From assembly GCA_035286365.1 (NCBI GenBank), contig DATHJZ010000180.1, positions 1-42,882 on the forward strand: a DNA stretch of 42,882 nucleotides. The letters are read 5' to 3'. Numbering within the stretch: the first letter of the stretch is position 1; the number at the start of each line of letters is the position of its first letter. The notes below the pieces were generated by a model. It searched no databases. It was not told the DNA's origin and was given only the letters and a program-made list of their open reading frames with translations. The translations under genes were made by a program, and so were the position numbers. This document shows, one piece after another, positions 33,668 through 41,805 of this stretch. This DNA comes from CADEED01 sp035286365 (GTDB lineage Bacteria > Pseudomonadota > Gammaproteobacteria > Steroidobacterales > Steroidobacteraceae).

Positions 33668-34464
33668 GTGCCGCGCAGGCTGGCAGGCGCGTGGAGCGAA
33701 ATGGCCGCCACCAGCTCCGCGTAGACCTTCGGCGTGCCGGCGATGATGTGGCCGCCCTGCTCGTATTTTTCGCCGAAGATGGTGCCGACGCGGCCGCCCG
33801 CTTCGGTGATGAGCAGCGTGCCCGCCGCCGTGTCCCAGGGCTTCAAGCCGATCTCCCAGAATCCGTCGACGCGGCCCGCGGCCACGTACGCAAGATCGAG
33901 CGCCGCGGCGCCCGGGCGGCGTATCCCGGACGCCTTCAACATCACGGCCTTGAGCATCGCGAGATATTCGTCGAGATAGGGCGCGTCTACGCGGTAGGGA
34001 AAGCCGGTGGCGATCAGCGCGCCTTCGAGCGTGATCTGCTTGCTGATACGCATCTTGCGGCCTTCGACCTGTGCACCATCGCCCCGCGAGGCGGTGAACA
34101 ATTCCTGGCGCATCGGATCGAACACCACCGCGTGTTCCAGTCGGCCGCGGATCTGGCAGGCGATCGAGACCGCGAAGGTCGGGAAGCCGTGCATGAAGTT
34201 AGTCGTGCCGTCGAGCGGATCGATGATCCACACCACTTCGCTATCGCCCGATGCGCCGCTTTCCTCGGCGAGGATGGCGTGATCCGGGTGCAACCTGCGG
34301 ATGGTCTGGATGATGTCGGCTTCGGCGGCCTTGTCGACCTCGGTCACGAAGTCGTTGCGGCCCTTGCTTTCGACCTGGACGGACTCGAGGCGCGGAATGG
34401 CGCGGACGATGATGTCGCCGGCGCGACGCGCGGCTTTGACCGCGATATTGAGTAGGGGCTGCAT
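33664..34464 (-). CDS. suhB: Inositol-1-monophosphatase family protein SuhB
   Basis: Mg2+-dependent phosphatase that in gammaproteobacteria also joins the rRNA antitermination complex. 266 residues from ATG 34464. Metal ligands: Glu67 (LAEESG), Asp82 and Asp85 (WIIDPLDGTTNFMHG), and the later KPWDTAAGTLLITEAGG. A TTG seven codons upstream is in frame but unnecessary. Divergent from trmJ, 32 bp apart, as in the Pseudomonas order. Confidence 0.95.
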   Translation of the reverse strand: MQPLLNIAVKAARRAGDIIVRAIPRLESVQVESKGRNDFVTEVDKAAEADIIQTIRRLHPDHAILAEESGASGDSEVVWIIDPLDGTTNFMHGFPTFAVSIACQIRGRLEHAVVFDPMRQELFTASRGDGAQVEGRKMRISKQITLEGALIATGFPYRVDAPYLDEYLAMLKAVMLKASGIRRPGAAALDLAYVAAGRVDGFWEIGLKPWDTAAGTLLITEAGGRVGTIFGEKYEQGGHIIAGTPKVYAELVAAISLHAPASLRGT

Positions 34465-34496
34465 CGGGCGAGGAGGGCTCGGCAAAAAGGGTCGCT

Positions 34497-35252
34497 ATGA
34501 TACAGCCCATGCCCCTCGCCGCCATTCGCATCGTGCTGGTCGAGCCTTCCCACCCCGGAAACATCGGGGCGGTGGCGCGCGCGATGAAGAACATGGCGCT
34601 GTCCGAGCTCGTGCTGGTGCGTCCGAAGTCGTTTCCGCACCCGGAAGCCACGGCGCGCGCCTCGGGCGCGGACGATCTGCTGGCGCGCGTACGCGTGGTC
34701 GACAGCGTGAGCGACGCGGTCGCCGACTGCGGTTTCGTTGCTGCCACGACCTCGCGGCCGCGCGACCAGAACTTCCGCGCGCTCGATCTGCACGAGGCCG
34801 CGGTGAATATTTTCGGCAAGAGCGAACTCACGCCCGCTGCGGTGTTGTTTGGTGCCGAGCGCACCGGCCTCACCAACGAGGAGCTGGCGCTCGCGCACCT
34901 GCTGATCCGCATCCCGGCGAATCCCGAGTATCCCTCGCTCAATCTCGGCATGGCGGTGCAGCTCGTGTGCTACGAGCTGTTTCGCGCCGCGGGCTCTCCG
35001 GCGAGCGAGCGGCCGTTGTCCGAACTGCCGGTGCCGCTGGCCGCCGGGACGGACATGGAGCGCTTCTACACACACCTGCAGCAGGTGATGGACGAGGTGG
35101 AATTCAAGGATCGCACCACCGGCGGCACGCAGCTGATGACGCGCGTGCGGCGGCTGTTCCAGCGCTGCGAGATGGATCAGAACGAGGTCAACATCCTGCG
35201 CGGCTTCCTGACCTCGGTGCAGAGCAAGCGCAGGCCCGCGGGACCGCGATGA
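34497..35252 (+). CDS. trmJ: tRNA (cytidine/uridine-32 2'-O) methyltransferase TrmJ
   Basis: SPOUT-fold SAM methyltransferase, 251 residues. Motifs: VLVEPSHPGNIGAVARAMKN near residues 13-32, VLFGAERTGLTNEELALAH near 115-133, and IPANPEYPSLNLGMAVQLVC near 138-157, which form the SPOUT knot. A C-terminal helical extension (LFQRCEMDQNEVNILRGFL) is typical. ATG 34497 is used; another ATG at 34509 is possible. Its stop overlaps the start of the desulfurase gene by 4 nt (ATGA). In Pseudomonas, cysE and iscR come next; here both are absent. Confidence 0.95.
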   Translation: MIQPMPLAAIRIVLVEPSHPGNIGAVARAMKNMALSELVLVRPKSFPHPEATARASGADDLLARVRVVDSVSDAVADCGFVAATTSRPRDQNFRALDLHEAAVNIFGKSELTPAAVLFGAERTGLTNEELALAHLLIRIPANPEYPSLNLGMAVQLVCYELFRAAGSPASERPLSELPVPLAAGTDMERFYTHLQQVMDEVEFKDRTTGGTQLMTRVRRLFQRCEMDQNEVNILRGFLTSVQSKRRPAGPR

Positions 35253-36859
35253 CTATCTACCTCGACTACGCCGCGACCACGCCGATAGACCCGCGCGTCG
35301 CGGCGGTGATGTCCGGGTGCCTCACCGATCCGGCCGCGCAGGCGAACGCGGCGTCGTCGACGCACGGGCTGGGCCTGGCCGTGCACGAACGGATCGAGGC
35401 GGCCCGCGGCGAGCTGGCCTCACTCATCGGCGCCGCGCCGCGCGAAATCGTGTTCACCTCGGGTGCGACCGAGGCTAACAATCTGGCCCTGCTGGGTGCG
35501 GCGCGCGCGGCCCGTCGCGCGGCGGGGCGCGGCCACATCGTAAGCAGTCGCAGCGAGCACAAATCCGTGCTCGACGCCTGCGCGCAACTGGCGCGCGACG
35601 GTTTCGCGGTCACGCTGGTAGAGCCCGATTCCGGCGGCCGCGTGCAGCCCGAGGCGGTGCGATCGGCGTTGCGCGCCGACACGCTGCTGGTGTCGCTGAT
35701 GCTCGCCAACAATGAAATTGGCGTGACGAATGACATCGTGGCGGTGGCTGCATTGTGCCAACCAAGAGGCGTGCTGCTGCATACCGACGCATCGCAGGCG
35801 GTGGGCAAACTACCCGTCGACGTCGATCGGCTCGGCGTCGATTTTCTCGCGTTCACCGCGCACAAGTTCTACGGCCCGAAGGGCATCGGTGCGTTGTATG
35901 TGCGCGAGGCGGCGCGGCCGCGGATCGCGCCCATCCAGTTCGGCGGCGGACACGAGCGGGGCCTGCGTTCCGGGACGTTGCCCACGCACCAGATTGCGGG
36001 CTTCGGCGCCGCGGCTGCCCTGGCACGCAGGCAGGGCGAAGGCGACGCCGCGCACGCGCGCGACCTCGCTGCGCGCCTGCGGCGTGCGCTCGAATCCCTG
36101 CCCGGCGTGATCCTCAACGGCGACGCGACGCACCGGGTGCCCGGCCTCATCAACCTCTCGTTCGAAGGGGTCGAGGGCGAGAGCCTGGTCACCGGCCTGC
36201 CGGAGATCGCCGTTTCGACCGGCGCTGCCTGCAGCTCGGCCGCGCGAGAGCCGAGCTATGTATTGCGGGCGCTCGGCCGCAGCACCGAACTCGCACAGAG
36301 CTCGCTGCGCATCTCGCTGGGGCGTTTTACGGCGGCCTACGATGTCGACCAGGCGGCCAGCGCCATCCGGCGCGAAGTCACGCGGCTGCGCCTGCTGGCG
36401 GGGGACCCCGCCGCAGGTCCTGCGGATGAAATCGGGCGGGCGCCCGGCCAGGAAATTCACAATAACGGTCATCCCGAAGGCGCATTGCTGGTTCGCGCCC
36501 TGAGCCCGTTGGCCCAACGCTACTTCCTGGCCGCCGCCCGGGTGCCGCGCTTTGCGCAGGTGACGCCGCCGGCCGGCGTCCGCCACGGCCGGGCAGGCCG
36601 CCGCGCGGACGGAACCTGCGTGTTCTTCGAACTGGAAATCAGCGGCGAATCCGTGAGAAGTGCCCGTTTCAGCGCCTACGGATGCCCCCATACTCTGGCC
36701 GTGGTGTCCTGGGTTTCGGAGGTTCTCGAAGGTCGCAGGCTCGACGCTGGCGTTCCGGAAACTCCCGCTGACTGGGCCCGCAAGTTCGAAGTCCCGGCCG
36801 AGAAACTTGGCCGGCTGTTGATCGTCGAAGATGCATTGCGCGCGGCCCTCGATCGTTAA
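35249..36859 (+). CDS. iscS: Cysteine desulfurase IscS with C-terminal degenerate IscU-like domain
   Basis: 536 residues. Residues 1-400 are a group I desulfurase that takes sulfur from cysteine: YLDYAATTPIDPRV at the start, His in SRSEHKSVLDAC, the PLP lysine Lys206 (TAHKFYGPKGIG) and the persulfide Cys328 (STGAACSSAAREPSYVLRA), both at the numbers of E. coli IscS. After a linker (about 395-412) the rest resembles IscU/NifU-N: AQRYFLAAARVPRF, then GTCVFFELEI with Cys457, SARFSAYGCPHTLAVVSWVS with Cys479, and EKLGRLLIVEDALRAAL. Cys457 and Cys479 align with IscU Cys37 and Cys63, but IscU Asp39 becomes Phe459 and His105-Cys106 becomes Gly521-Arg522. Complete cluster binding in the usual way is therefore unlikely. 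Followed by iscA 23 nt later; no iscU, hscBA or fdx. Confidence 0.9.
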   Translation: MTIYLDYAATTPIDPRVAAVMSGCLTDPAAQANAASSTHGLGLAVHERIEAARGELASLIGAAPREIVFTSGATEANNLALLGAARAARRAAGRGHIVSSRSEHKSVLDACAQLARDGFAVTLVEPDSGGRVQPEAVRSALRADTLLVSLMLANNEIGVTNDIVAVAALCQPRGVLLHTDASQAVGKLPVDVDRLGVDFLAFTAHKFYGPKGIGALYVREAARPRIAPIQFGGGHERGLRSGTLPTHQIAGFGAAAALARRQGEGDAAHARDLAARLRRALESLPGVILNGDATHRVPGLINLSFEGVEGESLVTGLPEIAVSTGAACSSAAREPSYVLRALGRSTELAQSSLRISLGRFTAAYDVDQAASAIRREVTRLRLLAGDPAAGPADEIGRAPGQEIHNNGHPEGALLVRALSPLAQRYFLAAARVPRFAQVTPPAGVRHGRAGRRADGTCVFFELEISGESVRSARFSAYGCPHTLAVVSWVSEVLEGRRLDAGVPETPADWARKFEVPAEKLGRLLIVEDALRAALDR

Positions 36860-36882
36860 CGCGCGCCAGGAAACTTCTGCAA

Positions 36883-37206
36883 ATGGCCATTTCACTCACA
36901 CCGGCTGCCGCCGAACGCGTCAAAACCTTCATCGCCTCGCGCGGCAAGGGACTGGGGCTGCGGCTCGGCGTCCGCAAGACCGGCTGCTCGGGGTTCGCCT
37001 ACGTGGTCAATTACGCCGACGACAGCGAGGCCCGCGATCTGGTATTCGAAGACCAGGGCGTCAAAGTCTTCGTCGATCCCGACAGCCTGCCGCTCATCAA
37101 CGGCACCACCGTGGATTTCGTCAAACAGGGCCTCAACGAAGCGTTCCGCTTCCATAACCCCAACATCAAGGGGGAGTGTGGATGCGGGGAATCTTTCAAC
37201 GTCTAG
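36883..37206 (+). CDS. iscA: A-type iron-sulfur carrier IscA
   Basis: 107 residues, with Cys35 (KTGCSGFAY), Cys99 and Cys101 (GECGCGESF), the three ligands at the exact E. coli IscA positions. Also LRLGVRKTGCSG and the terminal ESFNV. Carries iron or [2Fe-2S]/[4Fe-4S] clusters to target proteins. Preceded by AGGAAA and close behind the IscS fusion gene, so cotranscribed. It could alternatively be ErpA-like, but context favours IscA. 122 bp separate it from ndk. Confidence 0.94.
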   Translation: MAISLTPAAAERVKTFIASRGKGLGLRLGVRKTGCSGFAYVVNYADDSEARDLVFEDQGVKVFVDPDSLPLINGTTVDFVKQGLNEAFRFHNPNIKGECGCGESFNV

Positions 37207-37328
37207 CCGTCTAACAGGCCAGGGCCGCACGGCGGCTTTCAGCGTTAAATTTCAGCGGCTTACTCGCGAACCGGAGGCCCTACCGGTACAATCGCGCGCC
37301 TTTACGACCCCCACAAGGAATCATTCGC

Positions 37329-37757
37329 ATGGCGCTCGAGCGCACCTTTTCCATCGTCAAGCCCGACGGCGTTGCCCGTAACCTCATCGGCGAGGTCCTT
37401 CGCCGCTTCGAAAAGGCCGGACTCACCGTCATCGCCGCGCGCATGGTCCACCTGTCGCAGCGCGAGGCCGAGGGTTTTTACGCCGTGCATGCCGCGCGAC
37501 CGTTTTTCAAAGACCTCGTGAAGTACATGACCTCGGGTCCGGTGCTCGTGCAGGTGCTCGAAGGTGAAGGCGCCATCGCGAAGAACCGCGAGATCATGGG
37601 CGCGACCGATCCAAAGAAGGCGGCTCCCGGCACCATCCGTGCCGATCTCGCCGAGAGCATCGAAGCGAACACCGTGCACGGCTCGGACGCGCCCGAAACC
37701 GCCGCGACCGAGATCGCCTACTTCTTCCGCACGACGGAGCTCTGCCCGCGCGGGTAA
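37329..37757 (+). CDS. ndk: Nucleoside diphosphate kinase
   Basis: Transfers the gamma phosphate among nucleoside triphosphates through a phosphohistidine. 142 residues. Starts ERTFSIVKPDGVARNLIGEV; the active-site His117 lies in NTVHGSDAPETA. AAGGA stands 9 nt before the ATG. A TACAAT hexamer lies 37 bases upstream without a convincing -35. Its place after iscA and before rlmN is the conserved gammaproteobacterial order. rlmN starts 7 nt after the stop. Confidence 0.98.
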   Translation: MALERTFSIVKPDGVARNLIGEVLRRFEKAGLTVIAARMVHLSQREAEGFYAVHAARPFFKDLVKYMTSGPVLVQVLEGEGAIAKNREIMGATDPKKAAPGTIRADLAESIEANTVHGSDAPETAATEIAYFFRTTELCPRG

Positions 37758-37764
37758 TCGTCAC

Positions 37765-38877
37765 ATGTCCGCTGCCCAGGAATCGCGAACCAACTTGTTA
37801 GGTCTGCCCAAGGCGGAGCTCGAGGCGTTCGTGGGCGAGATGGGCAGCAAGCCGTTTCGCGCGCGGCAGCTCATGAACTGGCTGTACAAGCGCGGCGAGG
37901 GCGACATTGCGTCGATGACGGATCTCGCCAAGGACTTCCGCGCCGCGCTCGTCACGCGCGCCGAAGTTTCCGTGCCCGAGATCGTCAAGACCCAGGTCGC
38001 GACGGACGGGACGCGCAAGTGGCTGCTGTCGGGCGGCAACGGCCAGGCGTACGAGATGGTCTACATCCCGGAAGAAGACCGCGGGACGCTGTGCATCTCC
38101 TCGCAGGTCGGCTGTGCGCTCGACTGCTCGTTCTGCGCGACGGCGCAGCAGGGCTTCAATCGCAATCTCACCACGGCCGAGATCGTCGGCCAGGTGTGGC
38201 TCGCGAATCGTGAGCTGGGCTGGCAGGTCGGTGACAATCGGATCATCACCAACATCGTGTTCATGGGCATGGGCGAACCGCTCGCGAACTTTCGCAACGT
38301 CGTGCCGGCGATTCGCATCTTTCTCGACGATCTCGGTTTCGACATCTCTCGCCGCCGCGTGACGCTGTCCACCTCCGGGATCGTGCCGCAGATCTACAAG
38401 CTCGCCGAAGAGGTCAACTGCGCGCTGGCTGTCTCACTGCACGCGCCTAACGACGCCCTGCGCAGCCAGCTCGTGCCGATCAACCGCAAGCACAACATCG
38501 CCGAGTTGCTTGCCGCCTGCTGGCACTATCTCGACGAACAGAACGGTCGCAGCGTCACGTTCGAATACGTGATGCTCGACGGCGTAAACGACCAGCGCGA
38601 ACACGCCATCGAACTGGCGCGGCTGCTGCAGGACAAGCCGGCGAAGCTCAACCTGATTCCCTTCAATCCGTTTCCGGGCACCACCTATCGCCGCTCGCCG
38701 CAGCGCGCGATCGAGGGATTCCGCGATGAACTCATGCAGCGCGGCCTGATCGTCACCATCCGCAAGACGCGCGGTGACGACATCGATGCCGCGTGCGGAC
38801 AGCTCGCGGGTCAGGTCACCGATCGGACCATCGTGCGGCTGGGGTCGAAAACCTTCGGATTGCAGGTGCGCGCATGA
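37765..38877 (+). CDS. rlmN: Dual-specificity 23S rRNA/tRNA adenine-C2 methyltransferase RlmN
   Basis: Radical-SAM enzyme, 370 residues, methylating A2503 of 23S rRNA and A37 of some tRNAs. The [4Fe-4S] motif is CALDCSFC (Cys117, Cys121, Cys124), and the methyl-carrying Cys344 is in DIDAACGQLAG. Family blocks are NIVFMGMGEPLANF, VTLSTSGIVPQIYKLAEEVN and LNLIPFNPFPGTTYRRS. The ATG at 37765 is chosen; upstream codons belong to the ndk shadow. Overlaps pilF by 4 nt. Confidence 0.97.
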   Translation: MSAAQESRTNLLGLPKAELEAFVGEMGSKPFRARQLMNWLYKRGEGDIASMTDLAKDFRAALVTRAEVSVPEIVKTQVATDGTRKWLLSGGNGQAYEMVYIPEEDRGTLCISSQVGCALDCSFCATAQQGFNRNLTTAEIVGQVWLANRELGWQVGDNRIITNIVFMGMGEPLANFRNVVPAIRIFLDDLGFDISRRRVTLSTSGIVPQIYKLAEEVNCALAVSLHAPNDALRSQLVPINRKHNIAELLAACWHYLDEQNGRSVTFEYVMLDGVNDQREHAIELARLLQDKPAKLNLIPFNPFPGTTYRRSPQRAIEGFRDELMQRGLIVTIRKTRGDDIDAACGQLAGQVTDRTIVRLGSKTFGLQVRA

Positions 38878-39638
38878 AGTATTCGACGCCGGTTTTCGTG
38901 GGCCTCGTGGCCGCGCTGCTGGTCGGTTGCGTCACGACCAACGGCGAAGGCGGCAAACCGCTCAAGCAGGAAGACCCCAAGGAGGCGGCTGCCAAGTACA
39001 ACATCCAGCTGGGCACGGCTTACCTGCAGCAGGGCAACTACCCGCTCGCGAAGGAGAAGCTCGAGCGTTCGCTCAAGCAGAACCCGAAGGATGCCGACGT
39101 CCACACCAGTCTCGGGCTGCTGTACGACCGCACCGGCGATCCGAAACTCGCCGACCATCACTTCCGCGAGGCGCTGCGCCTCGCGCCCAACAACCCGGAC
39201 ATTTCCAACAACTACGCGATCTACCTGTGCAAGAACGGCCGCACCGGGGAAGGCGTGGATCGCTTCATGGCGGTCGCCAACAACAAGTTCTACCGCACAC
39301 CCGAAGTGGCGCTGACGAACGCCGGCGTGTGCTTGCGTGCCGCCAAGCGCCTCGATGAGGCGCAGCAGAAGTTTGCCGCTGCAATCCGGGTTCGGCCTAA
39401 CTACAATGAAGCGACCGTGCAGCTCGCGACCCTGCACATCGAGCGCGACCAGCTGGCCGAGGCGCGCAACGTCGTCGACGCCTACATCAACGCCTTCAAG
39501 CCCGATCCCGACGTGCTGCTGGCGGCCGTGACCGTGGCGCGCGCCGCCAAGGACCGGATGAGCGAAGAGAAATACTCGCGCACGCTGCGCCTGGAATTTC
39601 CCGACTCTGCGCAGGCGCGCGCGCTCAAGCGCCCCTGA
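38874..39638 (+). CDS. pilF: Type IV pilus biogenesis lipoprotein PilF (PilW)
   Basis: 254 residues. Lipobox LLVGC at about residues 15-19, then tandem TPR repeats: AAAKYNIQLGTAYLQQGNYP, LAKEKLERSLKQNPKDADVH, GLLYDRTGDPKLADHHFREA and so on through about six units. PilF is the outer-membrane pilotin of the secretin PilQ. The ATG overlaps the rlmN stop (ATGA), giving coupling. Presence suggests type IV pili or at least their secretin. Confidence 0.94.
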   Translation: MKYSTPVFVGLVAALLVGCVTTNGEGGKPLKQEDPKEAAAKYNIQLGTAYLQQGNYPLAKEKLERSLKQNPKDADVHTSLGLLYDRTGDPKLADHHFREALRLAPNNPDISNNYAIYLCKNGRTGEGVDRFMAVANNKFYRTPEVALTNAGVCLRAAKRLDEAQQKFAAAIRVRPNYNEATVQLATLHIERDQLAEARNVVDAYINAFKPDPDVLLAAVTVARAAKDRMSEEKYSRTLRLEFPDSAQARALKRP

Positions 39639-39639
39639 C

Positions 39640-40518
39640 TTGCCCGTGGATGAGACGGTCGCACCCGCTCCGGCAGCGCCGCGCTCCATCGGCGAGCGGC
39701 TGCGTGCCGGCCGTGAACGCTCCGGTCTGTCCGTAGCCGCTGCCGCGGAAAAACTGCATCTCGATCCGAAGGTGATCGAAGCGCTCGAAGCGGACCGCTT
39801 CGCCGACCTCGGTGCCTCCGTGTACGTCCGCGGTCACCTGCGCCGCTACGGCGACTTTGTCGGCGAGCCCGGCGCCGCGATGGTCGAGTCCTATCTATCC
39901 TCGCGGGTCGCGCCGCCGCCGCCGCCCGATCTCACGCGGATCCCCCATGCCGAGCACCGCTCCGACCCGCGCCGCCTCGTGACGCCCCTGATGGGGCTCG
40001 CGTGCGCGGCGGTTTTACTGCTCGCCATCTGGTGGATACTGGCGGGCTCGAAAACCGGTGCCGACAAGGCCGTCAACGAGTCTGCCGCGGTGCCGGTAGT
40101 GCTTCCGAGCGCCGACCCGACTGCGCCGGCCGCCAATGAGCCGGCCGCGCCCGTTCCCACGGCCAGCCCGGCAAATTCCGGCACGGCATCGAACGCGCCC
40201 GCGGCTGCCACCGCCACGCCGCCAAAACGCGAGGAAGCGACGGGATCGCGAGAAACGCGCCTCAAGCTCGCGCTCACCAACGACAGCTGGGTCGAGATCT
40301 ACGATGCGAGCGGCGAGCGGTTGTTCTACGACGTGGCAGGTGCCGGCAGCGTGCAAAACGTGACGGGCCGCGGTCCGTTGCGCGTGGTGCTGGGCAATGC
40401 CGCGGGCGTCACGGTCGAAGTCGATGGGCAGGCGCGCGGAATTCCCGCCAACGCCGCCGATGGTGAAGGCGCGCGCTTCGTCGTGAATCGTTCCGGTTCG
40501 CTGACTCGCAGTCGTTAA
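39640..40518 (+). CDS. rodZ: Cytoskeletal protein RodZ
   Basis: 292 residues. N-terminal HTH of the RodZ type (IGERLRAGRERSGLSVAAAA, EKLHLDPKVIEALEADRFAD, VYVRGHLRRYGDFVGEP), one membrane helix about residues 117-135 (PLMGLACAAVLLLAIWWILA), a long Pro/Ala/Thr linker and a C-terminal DUF4115 domain with DSWVEIYDASGERLFYD. Links MreB to the elongation machinery. Starts TTG 39640, or GTG 39646; no ATG is available. hisS follows after 3 nt where ispG would normally stand. Confidence 0.92.
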   Translation: MPVDETVAPAPAAPRSIGERLRAGRERSGLSVAAAAEKLHLDPKVIEALEADRFADLGASVYVRGHLRRYGDFVGEPGAAMVESYLSSRVAPPPPPDLTRIPHAEHRSDPRRLVTPLMGLACAAVLLLAIWWILAGSKTGADKAVNESAAVPVVLPSADPTAPAANEPAAPVPTASPANSGTASNAPAAATATPPKREEATGSRETRLKLALTNDSWVEIYDASGERLFYDVAGAGSVQNVTGRGPLRVVLGNAAGVTVEVDGQARGIPANAADGEGARFVVNRSGSLTRSR

Positions 40519-40521
40519 CAA

Positions 40522-41805
40522 ATGAGCCGCAATATCCCGCCGGTCACCGGCATGAAAGACGTCCTCGGCGCAGACATAGACGTGTGGCAGCACGTCGAAC
40601 GCACCGCCGCCGCGTTGCTGGCCTCGTATGGCTACGGCGAAATCCGTGTCCCGGTGGTCGAGCACACGGAACTGTTCAAACGCGCGATCGGTGAATACAC
40701 CGACGTGGTCGAGAAGGAGATGTACACCTTCACCGACCTGGGCGGCGACAGTCTGACGCTGCGGCCGGAGGCCACCGCCGGCATCGTGCGCGCCGCGATC
40801 TCGAACGGGTTGTTGCGCGGCGCGCGCCTGAAGCTGTGGTGCCAGGGCCCGATGTTCCGGCACGAGAAGCCGCAGAAGGGCCGCTATCGCCAGTTCAACC
40901 AGATCGACGTCGAGGCCATCGGCTTCACGGGTCCGGACGTCGATGTCGAGTTGATCGCGCTCACGGCGCGCCTGTGGAAGTTGTTAGGGCTGACGCGCGT
41001 CAGCTTGCAGATCAATTCGCTTGGCACGCCCGAATCGCGCAAGGCCTATCGCGAACTGTTGCAGGCTTATTTCCGCCAGCACATGGACTCGCTCGACGCC
41101 GACGGCAAACGGCGGCTCGACGGCAATCCACTGCGCATCCTCGACAGCAAGCATCCGCCGACCCAGGCGCTGGTCGCGAATGCGCCGGTGCTCACCGATC
41201 ACCTCGACGAGGAGTCGCAGGCGCACTTCGCCGAGCTGCGCGCCGGTTTGGATGCGCTCGGTATCGCCTACACCGTCAACCCGCGCCTAGTGCGCGGCCT
41301 CGATTACTACTCGCGCACCGTGTTCGAGTGGATCACCGACGCGCTCGGTTCGCAGGACGCGATCTGCTCCGGCGGCCGGTACGACGGGCTGATCGCCCAG
41401 ATGGGTGGCGAGGCGACCCCGGCCATCGGTTTCGCCATGGGCGTCGAGCGCGTCACGGAGCTGGTGCGCCTGGCCGGCATGAGCCCCAAGCCCCAGATAC
41501 CCGATGTGTTCGTGATGGCGCAGGGCGAGGTCGGCCAACGGACCGCGCTCGCGCTCGCCGAGGAGCTGCGCGACGCGTTTCCGGGCCGCGGCATCGTGGT
41601 CCATTGCGGATCGGCCAAGTTCAAGACACAGTTCCGCCGCGCCGACGAGTCCGGCGCCCGGCTGGCCCTCATCGTGGGAGAAGACGAGCTGGCCCGCGGA
41701 GTGATCGCGCTCAAGCCATTGCGCGGGGCCGAGACTACCCAATCCGAATACCCCGTCGCTGAACTCAGCGCGCGGGTCGACGAGTTTTTCAGGAGATCGA
41801 CGTGA
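40522..41805 (+). CDS. hisS: Histidyl-tRNA synthetase
   Basis: Class II synthetase, 427 residues. Begins with PPVTGMKDVLGADIDVW; motif 2 includes TLRPEATAGIVRAAI and GPMFRHEKPQKGRYRQFNQI; the histidine-binding segment is LVRGLDYYSRTVFEW; motif 3 is GGEATPAIGFAMGVERV. The C-terminal anticodon-binding domain begins near DVFVMAQGEVGQRTAL. Upstream is rodZ with only 3 nt, and its stop overlaps the start of yfgM by 4 nt. Confidence 0.98.
   Translation: MSRNIPPVTGMKDVLGADIDVWQHVERTAAALLASYGYGEIRVPVVEHTELFKRAIGEYTDVVEKEMYTFTDLGGDSLTLRPEATAGIVRAAISNGLLRGARLKLWCQGPMFRHEKPQKGRYRQFNQIDVEAIGFTGPDVDVELIALTARLWKLLGLTRVSLQINSLGTPESRKAYRELLQAYFRQHMDSLDADGKRRLDGNPLRILDSKHPPTQALVANAPVLTDHLDEESQAHFAELRAGLDALGIAYTVNPRLVRGLDYYSRTVFEWITDALGSQDAICSGGRYDGLIAQMGGEATPAIGFAMGVERVTELVRLAGMSPKPQIPDVFVMAQGEVGQRTALALAEELRDAFPGRGIVVHCGSAKFKTQFRRADESGARLALIVGEDELARGVIALKPLRGAETTQSEYPVAELSARVDEFFRRST

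Noticed and set aside
34301..35248. N-terminal extension of the desulfurase frame (852 codons in total)
   Set aside because: The part before 35249 is the shadow of trmJ and suhB; the desulfurase begins at its conserved YLDYAATTPI after an ATG coupled to the trmJ stop.
37286..37291. TACAAT as -10 of an ndk promoter
   Set aside because: No acceptable -35 at 16-18 bp spacing, so a promoter is not claimed.
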